64,000 nt of DNA from JAHEJA01 sp965656445 (GCA_965656445.1 CBFHKO010000002.1:248001-312000); one strand, 5' to 3'; shown: positions 33,032-41,415, numbered from the stretch's first letter. Made by a program: numbers and translations. Notes: generated from the letters alone by a model not told the origin.

Positions 33032-34177
33032 TTACTGACCTGAGAGGGTCGACACAGAGCTGTTAAGTGTATTCACCGCTGAGAGCGACCCAGTTGTTGC
33101 AGCAATCGCTTTGTTCCATTGTGAGAATGGCGCTTCGGTGACGTAAACCGTGTCTTGATCACGGATCACAAAATCACGTGCCATGAACATGCCATTCGGT
33201 TTTGTCAGGTCCAAGACATAGACCATCCGTTGCGCGCCTTCTAGGTCATCGCGTCCCATGACTTGGTTCGCAATTTCAGCAGGTTCGTTCCGGAAAACAA
33301 AGATACCTTTGGGATCCGCGTTAACCGAAGACAGGCCACCAACCTCAGCCAAGGCTTCGATGGCTGAAATAGTTTGGGTCGGGAAAGGAACGCGTGCTTG
33401 TGCGCCCGTTGCCCCCAATGAGGTAAAGGCACGCGTATCGGTTTCCACCAAAATACGATCCCCACCACGAAGGGCGATATCCATATCTGGATTGTCATAT
33501 AAATCTTGGAACCAGATTTTTTCACGCTTGTTGCCTCGGATGAGGGTCACCTGCGCGACTTCAGGAACGATGGTCACACCGCCAGCACGCGCCAACATTG
33601 TCGATAGCGTGCGGGTTGGGCGTTCAATCGCATAGACACCTTGTCCTCCAACGGCTCCGATCAAGGACACAGTCGATCCATCGCCCGCTAAGCGGCGCAC
33701 TTGGACTTGGGGATCCGGTGTTTGATCTTTTAGTTTGTTCACAATCACACGGCGCACGGCTTCGGGAGAATTTCCCGAGGCTTTGATGCGGCCGGCATAG
33801 GGGACAAAGATGAACCCAGCTCCGTCAACTTGGACTTCTTCCAAGGCGGTTGCATTGGTTCCTTGCGGTGCCAAAAGCGCGTCATCGACGTTTTCCCAAA
33901 TGGTCAACCCAAGTGTATCACCCGGTCTAATTGTGTCGGATCCGACGACGGCGGCGTTACGAAAAGATTTACTAAACCCAAGCTAGGGGCGCACGGCTGT
34001 TGCGCGTGTGACATGGTCGTTGACGTCAATCACGAATGCATCGCCTTGGCGCTGTACAGATCCTTCAAAGATTTCGCGTTTGTTTGGGCCAACACGAGGG
34101 AGTCCACAGGACCCCAGTATTGCCACAACGGACACTAGGGCGACTGCCTTCGCCCATCGGGTTGTATTCGATTTCAC
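33032..34177 (-). pseudogene. Polysaccharide export lipoprotein, interrupted by an amber codon
   Basis: The reading frame begins with a lipoprotein signal (MKSNTTRWAKAVALVSVVAILGSCGLP, Cys24) and would give a 381-residue Wza/KpsD-type outer-membrane export protein. A TAG at 33983-33985 falls in codon 65, after VTRATAVRP; reading resumes in the same frame with LGFSKSFRNAAVVGSDTIRPGD, matching the conserved family sequence, so this is a single-codon interruption and not a frameshift. The downstream part (SLBB-type region with SLIGAVGGQGVYAIERPTRTL and GGDRILVE) is intact. A TTG at 33907 could restart translation but loses the signal peptide. It may be a recent nonsense mutation, a sequencing error, or a readthrough site. 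Confidence 0.75.
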
Positions 34178-34265
34178 TGCTCGGTCTCCTCGACCTAATT
34201 TTTTTATATTTTTTTTTAGGATAGCGAAAAAACTATGAGTTGAAAAGACTTTTGCTGATTTGGGC

Positions 34266-35546
34266 TTAGTTCACCGCTCGCAACTGTTGCCTTGGTGCCG
34301 CGTGGCCTGATTTTAGCGCCTCATAGGGGTCCTCGTCGCTGAGCATCATATCTATAACGAGTCTGAGGGCTTGGCGACGCCCTTTTGAGGAATAAAACCC
34401 GCCTGGAACCTGACTGGTTTCCATCAAATAGCGACGAAATTCCTTGTAAGCGCGGTTGTCGGGTCGCGTGGGGGCCGCGAAAAATTCGGCCAAAGATTGA
34501 TCAGACATGAATTCAGGTTTTGAATAGACGGCCTTGCCAAAAGCTTTGAGAGGTATGCCGCGCCAGAGGACTTGTTGTCCTGCGGTTGAATTCACCGTCA
34601 CCGCAGTGCGTGCATCATTCAACAGCTTGGCCAATTTTCCACCGCGCACATAGTGAATGCGATCTTCGAGACCGTAGTCTTTGGCCAATGTTTTGAGCGC
34701 ATCACTGATTTTTGCGCGGCCATCTTCGAGCGGATGTGCTTTGAACACAAGGTGATGGTGCGATGGGGCGCCCTTGGCAAAGTTCTCAACACAAAGCGTT
34801 AAGAAATCGGTCATGGTATCAAAAGGGGAGTGCATTTGAAACGAGGCGTCGTGTTCCAATTGCAATAAAACCAAGTGATAAGGGAAGCCACCGCGATGAA
34901 TTTTGCGTGTTGCCAAGGCACGGCGGATGGAATGAAACGGCATCATCCCAAGCCGCTTGACATAAAGCTTGAACTCTTGCGCCACGGTCAATGTACGATG
35001 AGGGCGGAAGTTGGGAAACTTGCGGTTTCGGAACATCACGTGCCAATGATAGAGCGCGCCATAAAACACATGTTGACGCGTATCGCCCCAATGCGCTGGG
35101 GGAAGGGGCATTTCCAAAGTGGAATTTTCTAAATCTTCGCGCATTTGATCCACGGTCATATCCATCAACTTGGAATGTCCGTTGGCTCCATTTCGCTCAT
35201 AGGTAAACCAATAGGGGCGCAGGTATCCTTCTTCAAAGACGTGAACTGTTATGTTTTTGGCTTTGGCAATTGTGATAGCTTGCGCATGAATGGCACGTGT
35301 GTCGCCATAAAGCACAATGTCCGTGACAGATTTCTCATCCACGGTCGTTTCAAAAAACGTCTCCCAGTGGTCCAAAGTATCGTTAAAGCCAATAAATCGT
35401 TCAGGGTTGCGCCAAAAATAGGCATCCCCTTGGTTAAACCCAATTCGCCAAACCTGAGCCTTTGCTTTGGTGAGCATGGTTGCGAGCTGATCAAAGAACG
35501 GCCCGTGGGGTCCCTACAGGAATAAAAATACCCGATTTTTGAACAT
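34266..35546 (-). pseudogene. kpsS: Capsule Kdo transferase KpsS, interrupted by an amber codon
   Basis: Starting at the ATG at 35546 the frame reads MFKNRVFLFL, then TAG (35514-35516, codon 11), then GPHGPFFDQLATML and the rest of KpsS in the same frame. In relatives this place is glutamine (LFLQGPHGPFF), so TAG is one C-to-T change from CAG. The remaining 403 codons (VWRIGFNQGD, HVFEEGYLRPYW, STAGQQVLWRGIPLKAFGK) are undamaged. Restart at the ATG at 35477 would lose the conserved GPHGPFF substrate loop. It is first in the capsule operon and divergent from ribE. KpsS starts the Kdo linker, so capsule made by this operon would be expected to be lost. Confidence 0.78.
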
Positions 35547-35679
35547 CACATTTGTGAAAGCGTTGTTCATTTCTAATCTTTACTCCATAACAAAGACATA
35601 CCAAACTAAGTCTGGTCTATTTAGGTATTTCGGCAAAAATACGGCAAAGCTTAGGTAATCTAAGGGGAAAATTGTTAAA

Positions 35680-36267
35680 ATGTTCACTGGAATAGTCACG
35701 GATATGGGTGAAATCGTTGAATTAGAGCAACGGGGTGATCTCAGGGCGCGCATCAAAACGTCTTATGACACAGGCGGAATCGATATTGGGGCCTCTATCG
35801 CGTGCAATGGTGTGTGCCTCACTGCGATTGAATTGGGTCCAGATTGGTTTGACGTGGAAATTAGTGCCGAGAGTGTTTCAAAAACCAATATTGGGACGTG
35901 GACGGTTGGGGCGCGGGTTAATCTTGAACGCGCACTTAAGGTTGGTGATGAACTGGGCGGGCATATTGTATCTGGTCATGTTGATGACGTGGCTGAGATT
36001 GTCAAAATCCGCGACGAGGGTGATAGCACGCGCGTTACCATCAAAACCACACCTGCTTTGTCGCGATTTATTGCCTCCAAAGGGTCAATTACCTTGAACG
36101 GCACATCCTTGACCGTGAACGAAGTTGAGGGCGATGAATTTGGCGTGAACTTTGTTCCCCATACCAAAAAAGTGACAACTTGGGGCGAGATGGCCGAAGG
36201 CGACAAGGTCAACCTAGAGGTCGATACAATGGCGCGTTACGTTGCGCGATTGCATGAAACATCTTAA
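35680..36267 (+). CDS. ribE: Riboflavin synthase alpha subunit
   Basis: 195 aa, dismutates two 6,7-dimethyl-8-ribityllumazine molecules to riboflavin. Two lumazine-binding repeats are visible (MFTGIVTDMGEIVELEQRGDLRARI... and HIVSGHVDDVAEIVKIRDEGDSTRVTI...), each with the GVCLTAI/GTSLTVN segment, plus the characteristic N-terminal MFTGIV and NFVPHTKKVT near the end. AGGGGAA precedes the ATG. It is separated from ribD by the capsule operon on the opposite strand, so the rib genes are not one operon here. Confidence 0.95.
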   Translation: MFTGIVTDMGEIVELEQRGDLRARIKTSYDTGGIDIGASIACNGVCLTAIELGPDWFDVEISAESVSKTNIGTWTVGARVNLERALKVGDELGGHIVSGHVDDVAEIVKIRDEGDSTRVTIKTTPALSRFIASKGSITLNGTSLTVNEVEGDEFGVNFVPHTKKVTTWGEMAEGDKVNLEVDTMARYVARLHETS

Positions 36268-36273
36268 AAATTT

Positions 36274-36300
36274 AGGGTTCAATCAATCCGATTGAACCCT
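36274..36300. terminator. Bidirectional terminator between ribE and soxT
   Basis: AGGGTTCAATC (36274-36284) / GATTGAACCCT (36290-36300), 5-nt loop. On the reverse strand it is followed by AAATTTTT and it overlaps the soxT stop; for ribE the T-run is missing. Confidence 0.75.
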
Positions 36301-37334
36301 TCGATAAGTTGGCGCAGACCAAACCATGCGCCAGCAAATATCGACGCAAACGTAATAGGCGCTGTGAGGGCAAGCACGCTAAAGGCCGATATCCCTTGCC
36401 CAACTGAGCATCCCATAGCAATGACAGCCCCTGCGCCCATGATCGCGGCACCGATGATTTGGCGGCGCAATTCACGGGGGTCTTCGCAGGCTTCCCACCG
36501 GAAATGTCCTTTGAAAAGAGAGCCGATAAAGGCACCGATTAAGACGCCGCAGACTGAGCCAATTGCGAAATTTGGGCTGAGGGCACTTCCGAGCATCGCG
36601 TAGACAATTGTATCACCAACAGGCGCAGAGAACGTGTGAGAGGCGACTTGTGTCGCAGCAAACCCAACGTCAGCCACCCAATGCGTTCCGATCCAAGCAG
36701 AAACAATTGCACCCGCCACAATCAACGCCCAAAACACTGATTTTATATCTTGGCGGAAGGCACGATTGATCAGCATTGCGATGACGATCCCTGTGCCAAT
36801 GAAGACTCCAATGACTTGAGACGACACGCCAAGAGCAGAGGCGAGCATGTGCGCGATGCCATCGGGTGTACCCGTATTTTCGATTGGGGGAAACAGAGTG
36901 ACCCGCAAGGGGGCTAGGGGGCCAGATAAAACAACATAGGCCGAGATACCCATAATGATCACAATGACAAAAGACCTTAGATCGCCGCCGCCTAATCTGG
37001 CCAAAGCGCCGTAGCCACAATTCCCACAGAGCGCCATGCCATAGCCAAACATCAAACCCCCTATTATGGCCGCGATGATATTCGCGCTTTGAACGAGGTA
37101 GAGGGATTGCGTCGGATCAAATAGTCCAAGGGCAGATAGGCCAAAGACACCCAAGATGGAGGCTCCGATAGAAACACCCCACATTCGCATGCGCGTGTCA
37201 TTCCCACCATAGATGAAATCTTCAAGCGCCCCTAATGTACAAAACCGACCAATGCGCGCCGCAAGCCCCAGAAGGGTGCCGCCAATGATACCGATCAAGG
37301 CTAATATCGTATTTTCAGACGCGAACTCGAACAT
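36279..37334 (-). CDS. soxT: YeeE/YedE-family sulfur transporter (SoxT)
   Basis: 351-aa polytopic inner-membrane protein with about nine transmembrane helices. The signature cysteines are in GYGMALCGNCGYGALARLGGGDLRSF and near the C terminus in AVIAMGCSVGQGISAFSVLAL, the two motifs shared with the thiosulfate transporter TsuA. Located in the soxS-R-T order known from Pseudaminobacter, so it probably moves thiosulfate or a sulfur product across the membrane. Last gene of the reverse sox operon; a hairpin overlaps its stop. Confidence 0.85.
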   Translation of the reverse strand: MFEFASENTILALIGIIGGTLLGLAARIGRFCTLGALEDFIYGGNDTRMRMWGVSIGASILGVFGLSALGLFDPTQSLYLVQSANIIAAIIGGLMFGYGMALCGNCGYGALARLGGGDLRSFVIVIIMGISAYVVLSGPLAPLRVTLFPPIENTGTPDGIAHMLASALGVSSQVIGVFIGTGIVIAMLINRAFRQDIKSVFWALIVAGAIVSAWIGTHWVADVGFAATQVASHTFSAPVGDTIVYAMLGSALSPNFAIGSVCGVLIGAFIGSLFKGHFRWEACEDPRELRRQIIGAAIMGAGAVIAMGCSVGQGISAFSVLALTAPITFASIFAGAWFGLRQLIEGFNRID

Positions 37335-37392
37335 GGATGCCTCACAATTTGTTGCGGTACTGTAGGAGTATTCGTTTTAGGAAATCAATATT

Positions 37393-37734
37393 TTAGTTTT
37401 GCTCATCTTTGCAGAACAAATCATAGACCACTTCTAAAACGCGCTTGGGTTTGTCATCGGCGAGGCGGTAATAAATCGTCTTGCCATCGCGTCGTGGGAT
37501 CACCAATCCTTCGAGGCGAAGGCGTGAGAGCTGTTGTGACACAGCGGCTTGTCTTGCGGAAATCAGGTCTTCTAATTCGGTTACGGATTTTTCACCACTG
37601 ACGAGATGACACAAGATCATCAATCGGCCTTCGTGGCTGATGGCTTTCAGGAATCCAGAGGCGGTCGTTGCTTTTTCAACGACTGCATCAATTTCTTGTT
37701 CCGACATATTCTCGGAGAGTACCGGTAGTACCAT
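37393..37734 (-). CDS. soxR: ArsR-family repressor SoxR
   Basis: 113 aa winged-helix repressor of sox genes. The DNA-recognition helix region is SVTELEDLISARQAAVSQQLSRLRLEGLV; FCKDEQN is the C terminus. Start chosen at 37734 (MVLPVLSENMSEQ); a longer frame to 37821 is unlikely because it overlaps the heme-binding gene. Cysteines (C at HLVSG-preceding ILCHLVSG and at DLFCKD) could serve as a sulfur-responsive pair, as in SoxR of Pseudaminobacter. Candidate operators lie in the soxS-soxV and soxW-soxX intervals. Confidence 0.85.
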   Translation of the reverse strand: MVLPVLSENMSEQEIDAVVEKATTASGFLKAISHEGRLMILCHLVSGEKSVTELEDLISARQAAVSQQLSRLRLEGLVIPRRDGKTIYYRLADDKPKRVLEVVYDLFCKDEQN

Positions 37735-37772
37735 AAGCGGGTCCTTTGCTAACGCGCTGGTTCCTCTGCGAA

Positions 37773-38264
37773 TCAAAAGGCTATGTCGTCTTCTATCGCA
37801 TTGATACCCGCTTGTGCGCAAGTTTCGTCCATTTCGGGGCTTGGTGCGCCGGACACGCCGATGCCCGCTACAATTGCGCCGTCCCCTGAATAGGCGACGA
37901 GGCCACCCCCCAAAGGTAAGGCTTCGCTGAGGAAGCGGATACCATAGGCATCTTTGCCAGCCTCAGTCGCCTCAGATAGATCAGATGTTGAGATGCGAAA
38001 ACTTACGGCTGTCCATGCTTTACGGCGGGAAGTTTCATAGGAATGCATGCCTGCAAATCGATCACGGATATAGGCTTGAGGAATGCCAAAACGATCCACA
38101 ACTGTTACGCCAACTTGCGCTCCTAAATCGCGACAATGCTCCATCGTCGCAATGGCCATCGTGTTGGCCAACTCAGGTGTTATTGTCTGATGATTGACAA
38201 ATGCCTTTTCAGCAAATGTTGGGCTTGCGGCTAGAGCCGCGACAAGAACAGTAGAGCGTATCAT
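37773..38264 (-). CDS. GlcG/HbpS-like heme-binding protein, exported
   Basis: 163 aa with a signal peptide (MIRSTVLVAALAASPTFA, cleavage near residue 18) and a GlcG/DUF336 fold (ITPELANTMAIATMEHCRDLGAQVGVTVVDRFGIPQAYIRDR... LPLGGGLVAYSGDGAIVAGIGVSGAPSPEMDETCAQAG). The GVSG and GGG loops are typical of HbpS/GlcG. Inserted between soxS and soxR; overlaps the soxS stop by four bases. It may scavenge or sense heme or a redox cofactor in the periplasm; role in sulfur oxidation inferred from context only. Confidence 0.8.
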   Translation of the reverse strand: MIRSTVLVAALAASPTFAEKAFVNHQTITPELANTMAIATMEHCRDLGAQVGVTVVDRFGIPQAYIRDRFAGMHSYETSRRKAWTAVSFRISTSDLSEATEAGKDAYGIRFLSEALPLGGGLVAYSGDGAIVAGIGVSGAPSPEMDETCAQAGINAIEDDIAF

Positions 38265-38632
38265 TTTGTGGATCCCTGAAAGTCTGTTTTATCTTCGAGT
38301 AAGAGTTCTAGCATCGGCCAAAAGAAATCCTCGCTTGCGTATCCTTCTAGACGGCCAATTTCGACGTTTCCCTCAACCAATAAAAACGTCGGGGTAAAGA
38401 TAACGGGCGAGCTGAGATCAAGGTCACCGCCGCGTATCTCGCTAAGTTGAACGTGTCGCAGAGGAGCGAATTGACCTACTTCTGTTTTGGGATATATCGG
38501 CGCGAGGTCTTTGTTCCATTGACGACAATAGACGCATCCGGGTTGTTCAACCATGATGAGTTCGACGGCTCCGACAGCGGCTGCATAAAGCGACCAGAAG
38601 GACAAAAAGATTGCTGTAAGAAATGGCCGCAT
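38261..38632 (-). CDS. soxS: Periplasmic thioredoxin-like SoxS
   Basis: 123 aa, N-terminal signal (MRPFLTAIFLSFWSLYAAAVGA) and a thioredoxin-type CVYC motif at C33-C36 (EQPGCVYCRQWN). SoxS reductively reactivates SoxYZ by removing inhibitory disulfides or sulfur from the SoxY carrier cysteine. It is the first gene of the reverse soxS-hbp-soxR-soxT operon and divergent from soxV, sharing the 73-bp sv region. Confidence 0.88.
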   Translation of the reverse strand: MRPFLTAIFLSFWSLYAAAVGAVELIMVEQPGCVYCRQWNKDLAPIYPKTEVGQFAPLRHVQLSEIRGGDLDLSSPVIFTPTFLLVEGNVEIGRLEGYASEDFFWPMLELLLEDKTDFQGSTK

Positions 38633-38675
38633 AGAAACACTCGATTGACGTTATAGGTTTTAAACAACATAATAT

Positions 38676-38692
38676 GAATATGTGAATTATTC
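38676..38692. promoter_or_regulatory. Candidate SoxR operator, soxS-soxV interval
   Basis: Inverted repeat GAATA-TGTGAAT-TATTC in the intergenic region between divergent soxS and soxV. It shares TGTGAATT with the inverted repeat upstream of soxX. SoxR proteins are known to bind the corresponding sv region in other bacteria; the exact site here is inferred. Confidence 0.45.
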
Positions 38693-38705
38693 AAGGAACG
38701 CAGTT

Positions 38706-39443
38706 ATGCCAGACCTGTCTATCTGGAGCGCATTTACTGGGGGGCTGCTTGTTTTCTTTTCGCCCTGTATTTTGCCCATTGTCCCATTTTACCTCAGCTA
38801 TATGGCGGGGACAGGGTTAGCTGTTCTGTCAGATGACGGCGCTTTGCCTGACGGAGTGCGCAAAAAGGCGGTTCTGTCGTCCATCATGTTCTCTCTTGGG
38901 ATCATTACTGTGTTTGTGCTTCTTGGGGCGGCAGCCTTTGCTGTGTCTCAGCAGTTCCGCGCCTATCAAGACGAATTTCGAATTTTGTCAGCAGCGATTA
39001 TCTTTGTGCTTGGTCTACACTTTTTAGGTGTTCTGAAGATCGGCATTTTAAACAGACAATTCCAAGTGAACGCGGGGGACACAAATAACATGTCTCTCAT
39101 TGGCTCCTACATCGTTGGGCTTGCCTTTGCGGCAGGCTGGACGCCTTGTGTGGGCGGTGTATTGGCGGCGGTCGTGATGACGGCGTCTTTTGAGCAAACG
39201 GCCTATCAAGGCATCGGGTTGCTCTTTGTCTTTGGCATTGGGTTGACGTTGCCTTTCGTGATTGCGGCCATGTTTATCAAGGAATTCCTGCAATTTGCAG
39301 GTCGCTTCCGCAGACATCTCGGTAAGGTCGAAAAGGCAATGGGCGCTTTGTTGATCATATTCGCGATTCTGCTTGTCACCAATTCGATCAATCTGTTTGC
39401 ATTTTGGCTGATTGAAACTTTTCCAGTCTTTACGAATTTCTAA
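38706..39443 (+). CDS. soxV: CcdA-like thiol:disulfide transporter SoxV
   Basis: 245 aa integral membrane protein with about six helices. The redox cysteines sit in FFSPCILPIVPFYLSYMAG and GWTPCVGGVLAAV, as in CcdA/DsbD-gamma. It passes electrons from cytoplasmic thioredoxin to periplasmic SoxW/SoxS. Start placed at 38706 (MPDLSIWS), with AAGGAA upstream; the ATG at 38682 lies in the operator region and lacks a ribosome-binding site. First gene of the forward sox operon. Confidence 0.9.
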   Translation: MPDLSIWSAFTGGLLVFFSPCILPIVPFYLSYMAGTGLAVLSDDGALPDGVRKKAVLSSIMFSLGIITVFVLLGAAAFAVSQQFRAYQDEFRILSAAIIFVLGLHFLGVLKIGILNRQFQVNAGDTNNMSLIGSYIVGLAFAAGWTPCVGGVLAAVVMTASFEQTAYQGIGLLFVFGIGLTLPFVIAAMFIKEFLQFAGRFRRHLGKVEKAMGALLIIFAILLVTNSINLFAFWLIETFPVFTNF

Positions 39444-39460
39444 GAACAGGAGGATACCAA

Positions 39461-40036
39461 ATGAAAGTCCTGACCACATTTTTAACGGCACTTGCCTTTA
39501 GCGCGACAGGCCTTTGGGCCGAAACAATTGGCGATGATGGATTGCATAAACAATCTTGGATGCGAGACACCTTCAAGGATCTCCAAGAGGACTTGGCGGA
39601 AGCCAATGCCGAAGGAAAACGGCTTGTTCTGTTTTTCGAACAAAGAGGCTGTATCTATTGCGCCAAAATGCACAAAGAGGTCTTCTCCCGTGAAAATGTG
39701 AGCAACTATATTGATGAGAATTACTTTGTTGTTCAGCTGAATTTACACGGTAACGTTGACGTCACGGATTTCGACGGAGAAACCCTTGAAGAGCGGGACA
39801 TTGCCCGCAAGTGGGGGATTCTCTTTACCCCGACGATTATGTTCCTTCCTGAAGAGGTCGAAGAGGGCCTGACAGCGCAAACAGCATCGGTTGCTGTGAT
39901 GCCTGGTGCCTTTGGGGCAGGAACGACTTTGGATATGTTTACTTGGGTAAATGAAAAGCGGTATCTTCTTGATAATGATGAAGATTTTCAGCGCTATCAT
40001 GCACGCAAGATCGAAGAGCGCCGCAATAACAAATAA
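39461..40036 (+). CDS. soxW: Periplasmic thioredoxin SoxW
   Basis: 191 aa. Signal peptide MKVLTTFLTALAFSATGLWA, then a thioredoxin fold with CIYC at C64-C67 (FFEQRGCIYCAKMHKE) and the cis-Pro region ILFTPTIMF. It receives electrons from SoxV and keeps Sox proteins reduced. AGGAGG lies before the ATG, and the gene starts 18 bases after the soxV stop. Confidence 0.9.
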   Translation: MKVLTTFLTALAFSATGLWAETIGDDGLHKQSWMRDTFKDLQEDLAEANAEGKRLVLFFEQRGCIYCAKMHKEVFSRENVSNYIDENYFVVQLNLHGNVDVTDFDGETLEERDIARKWGILFTPTIMFLPEEVEEGLTAQTASVAVMPGAFGAGTTLDMFTWVNEKRYLLDNDEDFQRYHARKIEERRNNK

Positions 40037-40053
40037 ATTAATTGGATTGTTTT

Positions 40054-40069
40054 ATTCAATTCTGTGAAT
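40054..40069. promoter_or_regulatory. Candidate SoxR operator, soxW-soxX interval
   Basis: Inverted repeat ATTCA-ATTCTG-TGAAT about 84 bp before soxX; it shares TGTGAATT with the sv site. ArsR-family proteins commonly use ATTCA-type half sites. Placed in the wx region where SoxR binds in related bacteria. Confidence 0.5.
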
Positions 40070-40092
40070 TTGTTGTTGCGTTTAATAGGCTT

Positions 40093-40139
40093 GGTAGCCT
40101 ACGGTATACGAAGCTATCGTAGCCGATACACTGGTAGCC
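40093..40139 (+). repeat. Three GTAGCC repeats upstream of soxX
   Basis: GTAGCC occurs at 40094, 40119 and 40134, the last two 15 bp apart, within 60 bp of the soxX ATG. The first is within a small GGCT/AGCC hairpin (40088-40099). Possible regulator binding or 5' leader structure. Confidence 0.45.
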
Positions 40140-40152
40140 ATAGGGAGGAACT

Positions 40153-40629
40153 ATGAGGCTAACAAACATGACACTCGTAGCGAGCGTTGCACTGTCAAGT
40201 GCCGCGTTTGCTGAAATGGTCGCACCCGCGGACGTAACTTATGATGAATACGGTTCTGTTGAACAGTCTTTAACTGGCAAGCCAGGAAATGCTGAAAACG
40301 GCGCTATCGTTATGAAGTCAAAGTCTCAAGGTAACTGCATCGCATGTCACGCTGTGACGGCACTAAACGACGCACCGTTCCACGGTGAAGTCGGTCCAAT
40401 GTTGGACGGTGTAGGAGATCGTTGGAACGAAGCAGAGCTTCGCGGAATTTTGGCGAACGCCAAAATGACATTCGAGGGCACAATTATGCCAGCCTACTAC
40501 AAAGTAGACGGCTATATTCGCCCAGGAGATGCATACACTGGCAAGGCACCAAAGGGTCCATTGGATTCATTGCTAAGTGCTGAGCAAATCGAAGATGTGG
40601 TCGCATTTCTTTCAACTCTGAAAGAATAG
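40153..40629 (+). CDS. soxX: Cytochrome c SoxX
   Basis: 158 aa. Signal peptide (MRLTNMTLVASVALSSAAFA), one heme c site CIACH at residues 62-66, distal Met likely in EGTIMPAYYKVDG. SoxX and SoxA form the cytochrome that oxidatively couples thiosulfate to the SoxY cysteine. GGGAGG precedes the ATG. Confidence 0.95.
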   Translation: MRLTNMTLVASVALSSAAFAEMVAPADVTYDEYGSVEQSLTGKPGNAENGAIVMKSKSQGNCIACHAVTALNDAPFHGEVGPMLDGVGDRWNEAELRGILANAKMTFEGTIMPAYYKVDGYIRPGDAYTGKAPKGPLDSLLSAEQIEDVVAFLSTLKE

Positions 40630-40653
40630 TGGCTTTTTAATAAGGAGAGACTA

Positions 40654-41070
40654 ATGGAATTCTCAAGACGCGAAACACTAGCGCTTGGGCTCGGAGCGGC
40701 AGTACTTACAGTGCTTCCAATGCGAGTATCTGCAGCAGCAGACGATGCGATTTCAGCCTTCACAGGTGGTGCAGAAGTAGCGACTTCTGGCGTTACTTTG
40801 GATGCACCAGAGATTGCTGAAAACGGAAACACTGTCCCGGTTAGCGTATCTGCGCCAGGTGCTGTTTCAATTTTGGTTCTAGCGATGGGTAACCCAACAC
40901 CAGGTGTTGCTCAGTTCAATTTTGGGTCGGCTTCTGGTGAGCAAGCGGCATCCACACGTATTCGTCTCGCGGGTACACAGGATGTTGTTGCTGTTGCTAA
41001 AATGGCCGACGGTAGTTTTGCGCAAGCCACGAGCACTGTTAAAGTGACTATTGGCGGCTGTGGCGGATAA
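40654..41070 (+). CDS. soxY: Sulfur carrier SoxY
   Basis: 138 aa. Twin-arginine signal (SRRETLALGLGAAVLTVLPM). The C terminus is the invariant GGCGG, whose cysteine at 136 carries thiosulfate, sulfane and sulfone intermediates. It heterodimerises with SoxZ. AAGGAGAG lies before the ATG. Confidence 0.96.
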   Translation: MEFSRRETLALGLGAAVLTVLPMRVSAAADDAISAFTGGAEVATSGVTLDAPEIAENGNTVPVSVSAPGAVSILVLAMGNPTPGVAQFNFGSASGEQAASTRIRLAGTQDVVAVAKMADGSFAQATSTVKVTIGGCGG

Positions 41071-41085
41071 GAGGAGAAGAGACAA

Positions 41086-41415
41086 ATGGCAAAGAATGTA
41101 AAACCTCGCGTCAAAGCTCCTAAGAAGGCAGCAGCTGGCGAAACCGTTACCATCAAAACATTGATCAGCCACAACATGGAATCTGGTCAGCGTAAAGATA
41201 AAGAAGGTAACAAAATTCCGCGTTCGATTATCAACCGCTTTACATGCGACGTGAATGGCACAAATGCCGTTGACGTAACACTAGAGCCTGCGATTTCCAC
41301 GAACCCATACTTCGAATTCAGCGTTGTTATCGAAGAAGCAAGTGAATTGAAATTCACTTGGTACGATGATGATGGCTCTGTTTACGATACAGCTAAATCA
41401 GTGGCTATCGGCTAA
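41086..41415 (+). CDS. soxZ: SoxZ, partner of SoxY
   Basis: 109 aa, no signal peptide, immunoglobulin-like SoxZ fold (KPRVKAPKKAAAGETVTIKTLISHNMESGQRKDKEGNKIPR... FEFSVVIEEASELKFTWYDDDGSVYDT). It is exported to the periplasm together with SoxY through the SoxY Tat signal. 15 bases after the soxY stop. No cysteine, as usual for SoxZ. Confidence 0.95.
   Translation: MAKNVKPRVKAPKKAAAGETVTIKTLISHNMESGQRKDKEGNKIPRSIINRFTCDVNGTNAVDVTLEPAISTNPYFEFSVVIEEASELKFTWYDDDGSVYDTAKSVAIG

Noticed and set aside
33905..33985. Frameshift as the cause of the split export gene
   Set aside because: The two parts are in the same frame (78 bases apart, divisible by three) and the intervening 26 codons match the family; only the TAG interrupts.
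33032..35546. Reassignment of TAG to an amino acid genome-wide
   Set aside because: TAG is used as the normal stop of several intact genes in the window (sdhE at 898, the ldtR-like gene at 1460, Gfo/Idh at 7469, phaR at 11881, nrdR at 29917, ribD at 31017), so general reassignment is not supported.
35547..35679. FMN riboswitch before ribE
   Set aside because: None of the conserved FMN-aptamer segments is recognisable in this gap.
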